Origin: Candidatus Terasakiella magnetica
Lineage (GTDB): Bacteria; Pseudomonadota; Alphaproteobacteria; Rhodospirillales; Terasakiellaceae
DNA: 64,000 nt
Direction of reading: 5' to 3'
NCBI RefSeq assembly: GCF_900093605.1
Contig: NZ_FLYE01000004.1
Location: 1 to 64,000, forward strand
The notes beneath the pieces were generated by a model, which worked only from the letters and a program-made list of their open reading frames with translations, was not told the origin of the DNA and did no database searches. Shown here in pieces: positions 1-8,435 of this stretch. Position numbers and translations under genes: made by a program. The stretch's first letter is position 1. Each line of letters starts with the position of its first letter.

Positions 1-1
1 C

Positions 2-2569
2 ACCATCACGCAGATTGATGGACAGAACATCTCAACAGGCGGTTCCGTTGATGTGGATAATGGCTCGGTAACGCTGAACGCAGATGGCACAGTGACCTTT
101 ACGCCAGATGACAACTATCATGGCTCTGAGACTTTTGAATATACTGTCTCTGATGGCACAACGACCTCAACTGCTGATGCAACTGTAACTGTTGGATCAG
201 TCAATGATGGTCCAACAACAACGAATGATACTGCAACTGTAAATGATGGTAGCAGTGTTCAAATGGATCTCACTGCAAACGACACAGATGCAGATGGTGA
301 TAGCCTGAACATCACACAGATTGATGGCGTGGATGTTTCCGCAGGTGATACGGTTGATGTTGGCAACGGTACAGTCACTCTTAATGCTGATGGCACAGTT
401 CAATTTACCGCAGATGATGAATATGATGGTCGCGAGAGCTTTAACTATACTGTCTCTGATGGCACAACGACGGCCTCTGGCAGTGCGAGCGTTGACGTAA
501 CCAATACAAATGACGCTGCTGTTGCAAACGATGATACGGGTTCAACTACAGAAGATAATGCGGTTACGCTGAACCTGACCTCTAATGACACGGATGCAGA
601 CGGCGACAGCCTGAGCATCACACAAATCGATGGACAAAACATCTCCACAGGTGGGTCTGTTGATGTGGGCTATGGTAATGTAACGCTCAATGCAGATGGC
701 ACCGTGACCTTTACCCCAGATGCCAACTACAGTGGGTCTGAGACTTTTGAATATACTGTTTCTGATGGCACAACGACGTCAACGGCTGATGCGACGGTTA
801 CAGTGACAGCAGATGCAGATGCACCGACAGTCACCGTTTCATCTGGCAGCATTACCTCTGGCACAACCAGTTCAGGGGGCAGTAGCAGCGCTGCGAGCAG
901 TCATGACGGTACGTATACGAGTACCGTTAATGGTACCTCAAAAAATAACAATAACATTCAAGGTACATCAGCCAACGACCAGATGGATGCAGGCGACGGC
1001 AACGATAAAGCCTATGGCGGTGCCGGTGATGACTATATCCAGGGTGGTGACGGTAATGACCATCTCTATGGGGAGGCCGATGATGACTCCCTTGATGGTG
1101 GGGATGGTAACGATAACCTGTTTGGCGGTGATGGTAACGATATTATTCTTGGTCAAAATGGTAATGATGATGCCGATGGCGGTGCCGGAAATGATACGTT
1201 CACAGGCGGTGAAGGTAATGATAACTTTGATGGTGGTGCAGATACCGACGTCTTTGTTTTAAGCGGCTCATCCAGTGATTACACCATTAACTCAACGGGC
1301 AACAATGGCTACACGATCAAAGATGAAAACGGTAGCGACGGTAATGATGTTATAACCGATGTAGAAATCCTGCAATTTAGTGATGGTTATATCACGGCAT
1401 CCGATTTTGCCTCAGGCGGCAGTGTCACTTCGGGTACCTACAGCGGGTCTTCTTCAAGCACAATCGACACCTATGAAATTCCGGTTACCATTAGCTCTTC
1501 TCTTTCAGATACGGATGGTTCGGAAACACTCAGCAGCATTACCCTGAGCGGTATTCCTTCTGATGCGACTCTTTCTGCGGGGACTGAAAATGCGGATGGT
1601 AGCTGGACTGTCAATAGTTCTGACCTTAGTGGCTTGACGATTACGGTACCACAAAGCACAGCGGCTGATTTTAACTTAAGTGTTTCAGCTACAGCGACCG
1701 AAAGTGCAAATAGCGATACGTCAACAACAACCCAAACCATTGCGATTGAAATGCCTATTGCTTATGACAGCACACTGACAGGCACAAGCAGCGACGACAC
1801 TATTTCTGGCACATCATCAAATGAATATATAGATGGTAGCGGCGGTAACGATAAGCTTAAAGGCAACGATGGTGATGATTACATCAACGGCGGATCCGGC
1901 GATGATACGGTTGCAGGCGGCGATGGCGACGATAAAGCCTATGGCGGTGATGGCAACGATAAAGTCAAAGGTGAAGACGGCGACGATGAAGTCTATGGTG
2001 GTTCTGGCGACGATACGGCAGCTGGCGGCAAAGGCGACGATAAAGTCTATGGCGATGACGGTAATGATAAAGTCAAAGGTGAAGACGGCGACGACGAAGT
2101 CTATGGTGGCTCTGGCGACGATACGGCAGCTGGCGGCAAAGGCGACGATAAAGTCTATGGCGATGACGGTAATGATAAAGTCAAAGGTGAAGACGGCGAC
2201 GACGAAGTCTATGGTGGCGCAGGTAACGATGAGGTCACAGGCGGCGATGGTGACGATACCCTAAGTGGAGGCACCGGTGATGACACACTAGACGGCGGCG
2301 ATGGTAATGATTTGTTCTATTTTGGTGATGATTCAGGTGATGATATCATCTCTGGTGGTGACGGTTCAGGCTGGACAGATACGGTCCACCTTCAAGATGA
2401 AGATGGTTCAGCCGTAGCTGAAAACGAATGGACACTCAACTTAACCAGCGGGACGATCGAAGAACAGGCCGATGGCTATATTGAACTGTCTGATGATGCC
2501 GATGGGACCATCACTTTCTCTGATGGATCAGAGTTGACCTTTGATGGTATTGAACGTTTCGAATGGTAA
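2..2569 (+). CDS. Giant RTX adhesin with cadherin-like repeats, 3' part only
   Basis: The reading frame is open from base 2, so the gene begins upstream of the window; the first ATG (base 53) is internal to a repeat. The visible 856 residues hold, in order, cadherin/VCBS-like repeats of 102 residues with the motif [10 protein letters not shown], a Ser/Gly/Thr linker, a first block of GGxGxD calcium-binding nonapeptides (roughly bases 980-1250), a beta-rich spacer, a second and longer RTX block (about 1800-2360), and a short C-terminal domain ending ERFEW. This layout is typical of calcium-folded adhesins exported by type I secretion with an uncleaved C-terminal signal. The ABC transporter and HlyD-type adaptor at 8.4-12.5 kb are possible exporters, though not adjacent. 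Substrate and adhesion target cannot be read from sequence. Confidence 0.9.
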   Translation, partial: TITQIDGQNISTGGSVDVDNGSVTLNADGTVTFTPDDNYHGSETFEYTVSDGTTTSTADATVTVGSVNDGPTTTNDTATVNDGSSVQMDLTANDTDADGDSLNITQIDGVDVSAGDTVDVGNGTVTLNADGTVQFTADDEYDGRESFNYTVSDGTTTASGSASVDVTNTNDAAVANDDTGSTTEDNAVTLNLTSNDTDADGDSLSITQIDGQNISTGGSVDVGYGNVTLNADGTVTFTPDANYSGSETFEYTVSDGTTTSTADATVTVTADADAPTVTVSSGSITSGTTSSGGSSSAASSHDGTYTSTVNGTSKNNNNIQGTSANDQMDAGDGNDKAYGGAGDDYIQGGDGNDHLYGEADDDSLDGGDGNDNLFGGDGNDIILGQNGNDDADGGAGNDTFTGGEGNDNFDGGADTDVFVLSGSSSDYTINSTGNNGYTIKDENGSDGNDVITDVEILQFSDGYITASDFASGGSVTSGTYSGSSSSTIDTYEIPVTISSSLSDTDGSETLSSITLSGIPSDATLSAGTENADGSWTVNSSDLSGLTITVPQSTAADFNLSVSATATESANSDTSTTTQTIAIEMPIAYDSTLTGTSSDDTISGTSSNEYIDGSGGNDKLKGNDGDDYINGGSGDDTVAGGDGDDKAYGGDGNDKVKGEDGDDEVYGGSGDDTAAGGKGDDKVYGDDGNDKVKGEDGDDEVYGGSGDDTAAGGKGDDKVYGDDGNDKVKGEDGDDEVYGGAGNDEVTGGDGDDTLSGGTGDDTLDGGDGNDLFYFGDDSGDDIISGGDGSGWTDTVHLQDEDGSAVAENEWTLNLTSGTIEEQADGYIELSDDADGTITFSDGSELTFDGIERFEW
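4..800 (+). repeat. 306-bp tandem repeats (cadherin-like modules)
   Basis: The same coding motif (ITQIDG) recurs at bases 4, 310 and 616, an exact 306-bp (102-codon) period. The first, incomplete copy is closer to the third than to the second, suggesting unequal recombination or gene conversion. More copies probably lie left of the window. Confidence 0.85.
1961..2218 (+). repeat. 108-bp tandem repeat in the RTX block
   Basis: Units start with AAAGTCAAAGGTGAAGACGG at 1961, 2069 and 2177, an exact 108-bp period (36 residues, four RTX nonapeptides). Copies one and two are nearly base-identical; the third diverges after about 40 bases. Near-identity at silent sites points to recent duplication. 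Confidence 0.9.
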
Positions 2570-2596
2570 GTTCTTTCATCTAGAGCATGCAAACGA

Positions 2597-2627
2597 AAGC
2601 CCCTCACATAAGTTGAGGGGCTTTTTT
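2597..2627 (+). terminator. Rho-independent terminator after the adhesin
   Basis: A 10-bp perfect stem (AAGCCCCTCA with TGAGGGGCTT), a 7-nt loop and a run of T follow the adhesin stop codon by about 28 nt. Confidence 0.9.
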
Positions 2628-2705
2628 CATGCCTTCTACCTTGACATTGCGCCGTGCAAATGGGATCACCCTTTGCAAGAAATTATTATGATAAGGACCA
2701 AGCTT

Positions 2706-3191
2706 ATGTCTCTATGCCCCTGCGGATCAAATATCGAATATGCAAACTGTTGTGAACCTTTCCACAATGGTGAAGTTGCCCCAACGGCTGAAAAACTGAT
2801 GCGCTCGCGCTATAGTGCCTTTGAAAAGGGCAAAATGACTTATTTGTCTGACACACTCACAGAGGCCAGCCGCAAAGACTATGATCCGGTTGAAACTGAG
2901 CAATGGGCAAGCACAGCCAAATGGAACAAGCTTGAAATCGTCAAAACCGAAAAAGGTGAAGAAGGCGACGAGGAAGGTATTGTTGAGTTTCGCGCCCATT
3001 TCAAAATGAACGGTCAACAACAGGTCCATTATGAACGCAGCAGCTTTAAAAAAGTTGATGGCCGCTGGTATTATGAAGACGGTGTGATTAATCCGGCCCA
3101 AGAACAACGCATCGTTGCCAATAAAGTGGGGCGAAATGATCCCTGCACCTGCGGGTCTGGCAAAAAATATAAAAAATGCTGTGGTGCATAG
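2706..3191 (+). CDS. YchJ-family protein with two SEC-C zinc motifs
   Basis: 161 residues. The N-terminus ([13 protein letters not shown]) and C-terminus ([16 protein letters not shown]) each carry a SEC-C type CxCx(n)CC zinc-binding motif, and the middle matches the YchJ/UPF0225 fold with [10 protein letters not shown] and a WYYEDG strand. The ATG at 2706 is chosen because AAGGA lies nine bases upstream and the protein then starts directly at the zinc motif; an in-frame ATG at 2688 is possible, and longer extensions would run into the preceding terminator. The molecular function of this family is not established. It stands alone between the adhesin terminator and the next gene. Confidence 0.85.
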   Translation: MSLCPCGSNIEYANCCEPFHNGEVAPTAEKLMRSRYSAFEKGKMTYLSDTLTEASRKDYDPVETEQWASTAKWNKLEIVKTEKGEEGDEEGIVEFRAHFKMNGQQQVHYERSSFKKVDGRWYYEDGVINPAQEQRIVANKVGRNDPCTCGSGKKYKKCCGA

Positions 3192-3248
3192 CTTACAATT
3201 TATGTCAAACTGTAAGGATGTAAACGGTTAGCTAAAGGGAAGACACCT

Positions 3249-5870
3249 ATGGGTCAGATCATCAAATCAAAACTGGCAAACGGTGTCTTCTGGCTGGATT
3301 TCCCCAAAGCGGACCTGCGCATCCTGTGCGGCTGCCCTGCTGATGCGGTTAAACATATGATGAAACGCGGCGTCATTTTTGCCAATGACGCCAGCGATGT
3401 TTTTCATGAATCCGGCCCCAACGCCATTTTGCTTTCTGACTTAAGTGTTCAAAAAAGCAGCTTTTCAAACCTTGGTGAATTTCCTGTTCTCCAGATGCTC
3501 TATCGCCAAGGTATGATCCTGCCCGGTCACCCCGGCAATACCGGGGTCAAGCCGCTTTTAATTGGCAACCCTGACCAGCTTGCCGCCCAAATCCAATATA
3601 TCCATCGCGGCAATTACGGCCTTGCGAATGAGGATGAGCTTTTGCGTGCAGGTGCAACGCCCAAGCTGGCAAAAGACCTCATGCGCATGAAGCTCAAATT
3701 TGCCTTTGGGAAGATTGCGGACCCTAAAGAGCTCCTTGACAGTCTTGTGATTGAAAATGGCCCGACCCCCATTCGCAATGGCGTGTCGGTTGAACGCCTC
3801 TCTATCAATCTGTTTGAATTCACTTATGAGGGTGAAAAGGTCACGATTGATCTGAACTTGGCTGAAGATGAAAACTATATGCCGTCTTACAATCTTGGTC
3901 ATTATCAGGTTGGGCGGGAATATTTCAGCGTTATTCATTCCGGTGAAGGCGATGGCTGGGATATTGAACGCCCGTCTATGGCGAGTATTATCATTTTTCA
4001 GGGCAAGACCTATCTGATTGATGCCGGACCAAATATTGAAACCACGCTGCGCTCGCTTGGTATTGATATCAGTGAGGTTGAAGGTATTTTCCTGACCCAT
4101 TGCCATGATGACCATTTTGCAGGCCTGCCCGCCTTGATCCGTTCAGACCATCGCATCAAGTTTTTTGCAACCCCACTTGTGCGCCATGCCACGGTTAAAA
4201 AACTCTCCGCTCTCATGTCACTGGATGAAAGCCGTTTTATACAGTTTTTTGATGTCTATGACCTTAAAGAAAACCACTGGAATAATGTGGATGGGCTGGA
4301 AGTCAAACCGATCAACTCCCCCCACCCTATGGAAACAACCATTCTGTTTTTCCGCACCCAATGGAGCGATGGGTATAAGACCTATGGGCATTTGGCAGAT
4401 ATTGCCTCTTTCCAAGTGCTTGGCGGGATGGTCACTGGCGATGACAATGCACCGGGTATTTCCCAATCCTATTGTGATGAGGTCAAGCAACAGTATCTTG
4501 AACCTTGCGATGTGAAGAAGCTTGATAACGGGGGTGGTCTCATTCACGGTGTCTCAACAGATTTCGAGCAAGATGCCTCAAACAAAATCATTTTCGCCCA
4601 TACGGCCAGAGCGCTTAATGAAGAAGAGCGCCAAATTGGCAGCGGCGCCCCGTTTGGTACGGAAGATGTGCTTATTCCAAGCAATTATGATTATCTAATT
4701 TCACGGGCCAACACGTATCTGAAATCTTTCTTCCCTGAACTGCCCAAAGACCAGTTTGACCTGCTTCTTAATCATGAAGTCGTCAACTTTAATCCAGAAG
4801 AGATTATCGTTAAAGCCGGTGACAAGATTGAAAATACATATTTCGTGCTGTCTGGTGCGGTTGAAATTATCGCCCCTGATACAAACATCACGCATCGCAT
4901 GTCTGCGGGTAGTTTCATTGCCGATATGCATGGGCTTTGTGGAGCAAGCTCGACTGAGACCTATCGCGCCATGAGCTTTGTAAAAGCGCTCAAGCTCCCC
5001 ATGAATATGTATATCGAGTTTGTGAAACGCAATGAGATGTTTTCAGCCATCTCCATGCTCGCTGAAAAACGTGAATTGCTGCAAAAATCATGGCTCTTTG
5101 GCGGATCGATCTCTGATGGGATTAAAAATGCCATCGCCGCAAGCATGCATGTCACCAAAGATATTGAAGAGTTCAAGGATTTTGGCAACACACGCGATTA
5201 CATTGGTTTGATCAAAGAAGGTACAGTCACCTTAAAGCTGGGTGATCATGTATTTCAGGTGCTAGAGCCCGGTGAAACCCTCTTTGAAGATCATGGCGTT
5301 TATGGGATGGAAAATATCTTTGATATGGAGTTTTCCAAAAACTGCGCCATTGCGCTGATCCCGCTGATTGTCATTAAAGAAATCCCCATCGTGCAATGGA
5401 AGCTTCTCGAGCGCGTTGCCAAGCAAATGCGCGCACTTGCCAATTCCACCCAATGGGATGACTCTTTGTTAAAATGGCGCGATGAATATAGTGTCGGCAT
5501 TGAAGAAATTGATCAACAGCATCAAAAACTGCTTGTCCTGACAACAGACCTTATGGCTGCCTTGAAAGAGCAAAAAACTGTTGCAGAAATCCAAGAGCTG
5601 GTCACAGCCCTTTCTGACTATACGGTTTTACATTTCCAAAAAGAGGAAGAAATCTTTATTGATGCAGGCTATTCAGAATCCCAAGCCCATAAAGAAAAGC
5701 ATATCAAACTTGCCGCACAAGTCTCTGCCCTTATGGAGAGATGTGCAAAGCCTGTAAGCCCGCAAGAAGCTGAAGAAATTCACAGCTTCCTGAAACGTTG
5801 GATTTTGCTGCATATCCTGTTGGAAGATCGCAAATACGCATCCTACATTCTCAGCACAGAAATTTTCTAA
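3249..5870 (+). CDS. MBL-fold / cyclic-nucleotide-binding / bacteriohemerythrin fusion protein
   Basis: 873 residues, no signal peptide or membrane segment, so probably cytoplasmic. Around residues 200-480 is a metallo-beta-lactamase fold with an intact HCHDDH metal motif near residue 284. Residues about 500-617 look like a cyclic-nucleotide-binding beta-roll (VKAGDKIENTYFVLSGAVE), and a weaker second beta-roll follows at about 625-715. Residues about 741-873 form a complete bacteriohemerythrin: W..EYSVGIEEIDQQHQ, HFQKEEE, HKEKH and HILLED supply the di-iron ligands. The first 200 residues are unassigned. The order suggests an oxygen- or redox-sensing di-iron module coupled to a metal-dependent MBL domain and gated by a nucleotide. 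Enzyme activity is unknown. A strong RBS is not obvious; the ATG follows AAAGGGAAGAC. Confidence 0.85.
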   Translation: MGQIIKSKLANGVFWLDFPKADLRILCGCPADAVKHMMKRGVIFANDASDVFHESGPNAILLSDLSVQKSSFSNLGEFPVLQMLYRQGMILPGHPGNTGVKPLLIGNPDQLAAQIQYIHRGNYGLANEDELLRAGATPKLAKDLMRMKLKFAFGKIADPKELLDSLVIENGPTPIRNGVSVERLSINLFEFTYEGEKVTIDLNLAEDENYMPSYNLGHYQVGREYFSVIHSGEGDGWDIERPSMASIIIFQGKTYLIDAGPNIETTLRSLGIDISEVEGIFLTHCHDDHFAGLPALIRSDHRIKFFATPLVRHATVKKLSALMSLDESRFIQFFDVYDLKENHWNNVDGLEVKPINSPHPMETTILFFRTQWSDGYKTYGHLADIASFQVLGGMVTGDDNAPGISQSYCDEVKQQYLEPCDVKKLDNGGGLIHGVSTDFEQDASNKIIFAHTARALNEEERQIGSGAPFGTEDVLIPSNYDYLISRANTYLKSFFPELPKDQFDLLLNHEVVNFNPEEIIVKAGDKIENTYFVLSGAVEIIAPDTNITHRMSAGSFIADMHGLCGASSTETYRAMSFVKALKLPMNMYIEFVKRNEMFSAISMLAEKRELLQKSWLFGGSISDGIKNAIAASMHVTKDIEEFKDFGNTRDYIGLIKEGTVTLKLGDHVFQVLEPGETLFEDHGVYGMENIFDMEFSKNCAIALIPLIVIKEIPIVQWKLLERVAKQMRALANSTQWDDSLLKWRDEYSVGIEEIDQQHQKLLVLTTDLMAALKEQKTVAEIQELVTALSDYTVLHFQKEEEIFIDAGYSESQAHKEKHIKLAAQVSALMERCAKPVSPQEAEEIHSFLKRWILLHILLEDRKYASYILSTEIF

Positions 5871-5871
5871 A

Positions 5872-5907
5872 AAAAAGGCGACTGTTTTTTATGACAGCCG
5901 CCTTTTT
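5872..5907. terminator. Bidirectional terminator between convergent genes
   Basis: Stem AAAAAGGCGACTG with CAGCCGCCTTTTT (one mismatch), flanked by A and T runs, so it can stop transcripts of both the hemerythrin fusion gene and the converging oxidoreductase gene. Confidence 0.85.
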
Positions 5908-5921
5908 AATTACTCCTTCAC

Positions 5922-7769
5922 TTAAGAAAGCCTCAATCGAGACAGGGTATCTGAGGTCGGCACCCCTTCTTTATCCCAACCGCGAATTTCATAATATTCA
6001 GGTAACATCTGATCCAGCCCGCTGACCTTGCCTTTGGCAGGGCCTGTTTTGGCCGCATCTTTCAACAGACGTTTGGGCAAGGTATCATCCTTACCTGTAA
6101 AGCCTGCTGCAAGGTTATATTGGCGTTCCATGTTCCAAATACGCTCACCAACTTCGAGCATTTTCTCAACGGACCAATCACCTTCACATGCCGCATTAAC
6201 TTGCGGGGCAATATCTTCAAGGGACCAGGCAAATGTGGTGAAGATACATAAGCCAGAAGCATCAACCGCCGCCGTTGCATCTTGGAAAGCCATAACCAAG
6301 CCCGCCTTGCCTTCAGTTGCCAACGGGTCCGTCTTTTCAGGAATACCCAAAACTTCAGAAGCCACCGTATAAGAACGAAGATGACACGCCCCGCGGTTTG
6401 AGGTGGCATAGGTCAGCCCCATCCCCTGAATACCGCGCGCATCATAAGCCGGAAATTCCTGTTTTTTAACCGACATGGAAAGATCAGGATGACCATGTTT
6501 TTCACAAAGTCGCGCAGAGCCCATGCCCAACTCAAGCCCAAAACCTTCACCACGCCCCACAAGCTCACAAGCCTCTGTCAGGGCCTTGGCATTGCCAAAT
6601 TTAAACTCAATCCCGCCAGTATGCTCTGTTGTCAGCACCCCCATATCAAACAGTTCCATCGCCGCAGCAACGGTGGCCCCAAAGGAGATTGGGTCATAGC
6701 CCTGCTCGTTACAGATAAAGTTTGCAAATGTGAGAGCTTCAATATCATCCACACCAGTTGCAGCACCCAAGGCCCATGCTGCTTCATATTCAAGCCCGCC
6801 TGAAGCTTTTTGATATTCTGGACGATCCTTAACCGTATAATGCGTGCGCTCAATTGTTGAAACACGCTGGCAGGCAATGGTACAGCCATAACAAGCCGCA
6901 TTTGTCGTTAGGTTCTTGGTGCCATCAGCTCGTACCTCATGCATTTTCTCACCAGAGATATTGGCAGCCCCTTCAAACTGAACTTCTTTGAAGTTCCGCG
7001 TGGGCAGTGATCCCATCTCATTGATGACATTCATTAAGACTTGGGTCCCATATGTTGGTAAGCCTTGGCCTGTCACCGGGTTTTCAGCCAAAACGGCCTT
7101 CCCCGCATTTGTGGTTTCCAAAAAGGCTGCCGGGTCTTCAACCCTCACACCAAGTGTGCCACGAATGGCAACGGCCTTCAGGTTTTTGGACCCCATGACG
7201 GTGCCCACGCCAGAGCGCCCCGCAGCACGGTCCATATCATTAACCACACAGGCATAAAGAACACCCTTTTCACCCGATACCCCAATGGAGGCGACGCGGG
7301 TTTGCGGGTCTTGATGATCGGCCTTGATCCCTTCTTCCGTATCCCAGCAGGATTTGCCCCAATATTTGGATGCATCAAGCAGTTCGGCCTTGTCATTTTC
7401 AATAGAGAGATAAACAGGCTTGTCCGATTTACCTTCAAAGATCACCATATCCCATCCGGCATTTTTCATCTCGTTACCGAAAAAACCACCGGAGTTGGAA
7501 CATGCAATTGCCCCGGTAAGCGCGCCTTTGGTGACAACGGTGTAGCGCCCAGATGTGGATGCACAGGTCCCCGTTAGAGGGCCTGTTGCCATGATCAGTT
7601 TATTGTCTTTTGAAAGTGGGTCGACCTTTGCGTCGGTCTCTTCAATAAAATATTTGGTCGCAAGCCCCCGTGAGCCAAGATATTCTTGCGCCCATTCCAT
7701 ATTTAAATCTTCTGATGCGCAGGTTCCCTTAGAAAGGTCCACCCGCAATAATTTACGTGCCCATGACAT
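5922..7769 (-). CDS. Tungsten-containing aldehyde:ferredoxin oxidoreductase, catalytic subunit (AorB-like)
   Basis: 615 residues counted from the ATG at 7769, which has GGGAGG seven bases upstream; an upstream in-frame ATG at 7808 would overlap the preceding gene. The N-terminal AOR fold contains the tungstopterin-binding region (ATGPLTGTCASTSGRY), and the [4Fe-4S] ligands are visible as CYGCTIAC near residue 290 plus the distal Cys of DASGLC near residue 502. The family oxidises aldehydes to carboxylic acids with ferredoxin or another low-potential acceptor. The gene follows a four-cluster ferredoxin-like gene by 16 bp, matching the AorA/AorB pairing known from Aromatoleum. No FAD subunit or tungstate uptake gene is present here. 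The substrate cannot be predicted. Confidence 0.9.
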   Translation of the reverse strand: MSWARKLLRVDLSKGTCASEDLNMEWAQEYLGSRGLATKYFIEETDAKVDPLSKDNKLIMATGPLTGTCASTSGRYTVVTKGALTGAIACSNSGGFFGNEMKNAGWDMVIFEGKSDKPVYLSIENDKAELLDASKYWGKSCWDTEEGIKADHQDPQTRVASIGVSGEKGVLYACVVNDMDRAAGRSGVGTVMGSKNLKAVAIRGTLGVRVEDPAAFLETTNAGKAVLAENPVTGQGLPTYGTQVLMNVINEMGSLPTRNFKEVQFEGAANISGEKMHEVRADGTKNLTTNAACYGCTIACQRVSTIERTHYTVKDRPEYQKASGGLEYEAAWALGAATGVDDIEALTFANFICNEQGYDPISFGATVAAAMELFDMGVLTTEHTGGIEFKFGNAKALTEACELVGRGEGFGLELGMGSARLCEKHGHPDLSMSVKKQEFPAYDARGIQGMGLTYATSNRGACHLRSYTVASEVLGIPEKTDPLATEGKAGLVMAFQDATAAVDASGLCIFTTFAWSLEDIAPQVNAACEGDWSVEKMLEVGERIWNMERQYNLAAGFTGKDDTLPKRLLKDAAKTGPAKGKVSGLDQMLPEYYEIRGWDKEGVPTSDTLSRLRLS

Positions 7770-7785
7770 GTAAGAGCCTCCCTTT

Positions 7786-8265
7786 TTAAGTTTCTGCTTG
7801 TGCGCCACTGTCGGTTTTCGCCGCCCAGCTGCGCATTTTATCTAAGCCCGTTGCCTCTGCATCAACAAAGGTGATGGCATCTGTTGGGCAGGCACTTGCA
7901 CATTTTGGGTCCCCGCCACACAGGTCACATTTGGCAACTTTACCCGTATCAGGCACATAATTGATGGTGCCAAACGGGCAGCTGATGGTGCAGACCTTAC
8001 AGCCGACACAGGCAGAATCTGCCACAACTTTCGCCCCTGTTTCCCCATCAAGGCTGATCGCGCTTGTGGGGCAGGATTGCATGCACCATGCTTCAGCGCA
8101 TTGGGTACAGGTATAAGGAACAAAGCGCCCCTCATCATGAAATTTAAAAACTTTTATGCGCGATTTGGACGGGTTAAACGCCCCTGTATGTTCAAATGAA
8201 CAAGCCACTTCGCATTGCAGACATCCAGTACATTTGTCTGGACTGATATTGAGTGCTTTTTGCAT
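7786..8265 (-). CDS. Four-cluster [4Fe-4S] electron-transfer subunit (AorA-like)
   Basis: 159 residues with sixteen Cys in four ferredoxin-type groups: CTGCLQCEVAC, CTQCAEAWCMQSC, CVGCKVCTISC and CDLCGGDPKCASAC. It belongs to the DmsB/HycB-like polyferredoxins. Being first in the operon and just upstream of the AOR catalytic gene, it most likely passes electrons from the tungsten subunit to an acceptor. The last 20 residues are a polar tail with no cluster. No Tat or Sec signal is visible, so the complex is probably cytoplasmic. The 170 bp upstream presumably hold the operon promoter, but no clear regulator site was seen. Confidence 0.9.
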   Translation of the reverse strand: MQKALNISPDKCTGCLQCEVACSFEHTGAFNPSKSRIKVFKFHDEGRFVPYTCTQCAEAWCMQSCPTSAISLDGETGAKVVADSACVGCKVCTISCPFGTINYVPDTGKVAKCDLCGGDPKCASACPTDAITFVDAEATGLDKMRSWAAKTDSGAQAET

Positions 8266-8435
8266 TGATTAACGTCCCTTTATCAAGACTCCCTAAAACC
8301 GCCTGTTTTCATTTTTTTAAAGTGATTTACATCCACAGGCTGATAAAAACAGTAACATAGTTACCTGATACAACATAAGGTAAAATGGCAATGGGTTTTC
8401 AAGGAGAACACAGAATTTCTTTTATCGGTTCATAC

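Noticed and set aside
2541-2705. N-terminal extension of the YchJ-family gene
   Set aside because: It would begin inside the adhesin gene and read through its terminator; the conserved protein starts at 2706.
7770-7808. Earlier ATG for the AOR catalytic subunit
   Set aside because: It overlaps the end of the ferredoxin gene and lies before the GGGAGG SD that serves the ATG at 7769.
8266-8435. Possible FNR box (TTGAT...ATCAA) upstream of the AOR operon
   Set aside because: The half-sites are 13 bp apart instead of 4, and they overlap the start codon and SD of the ferredoxin gene.
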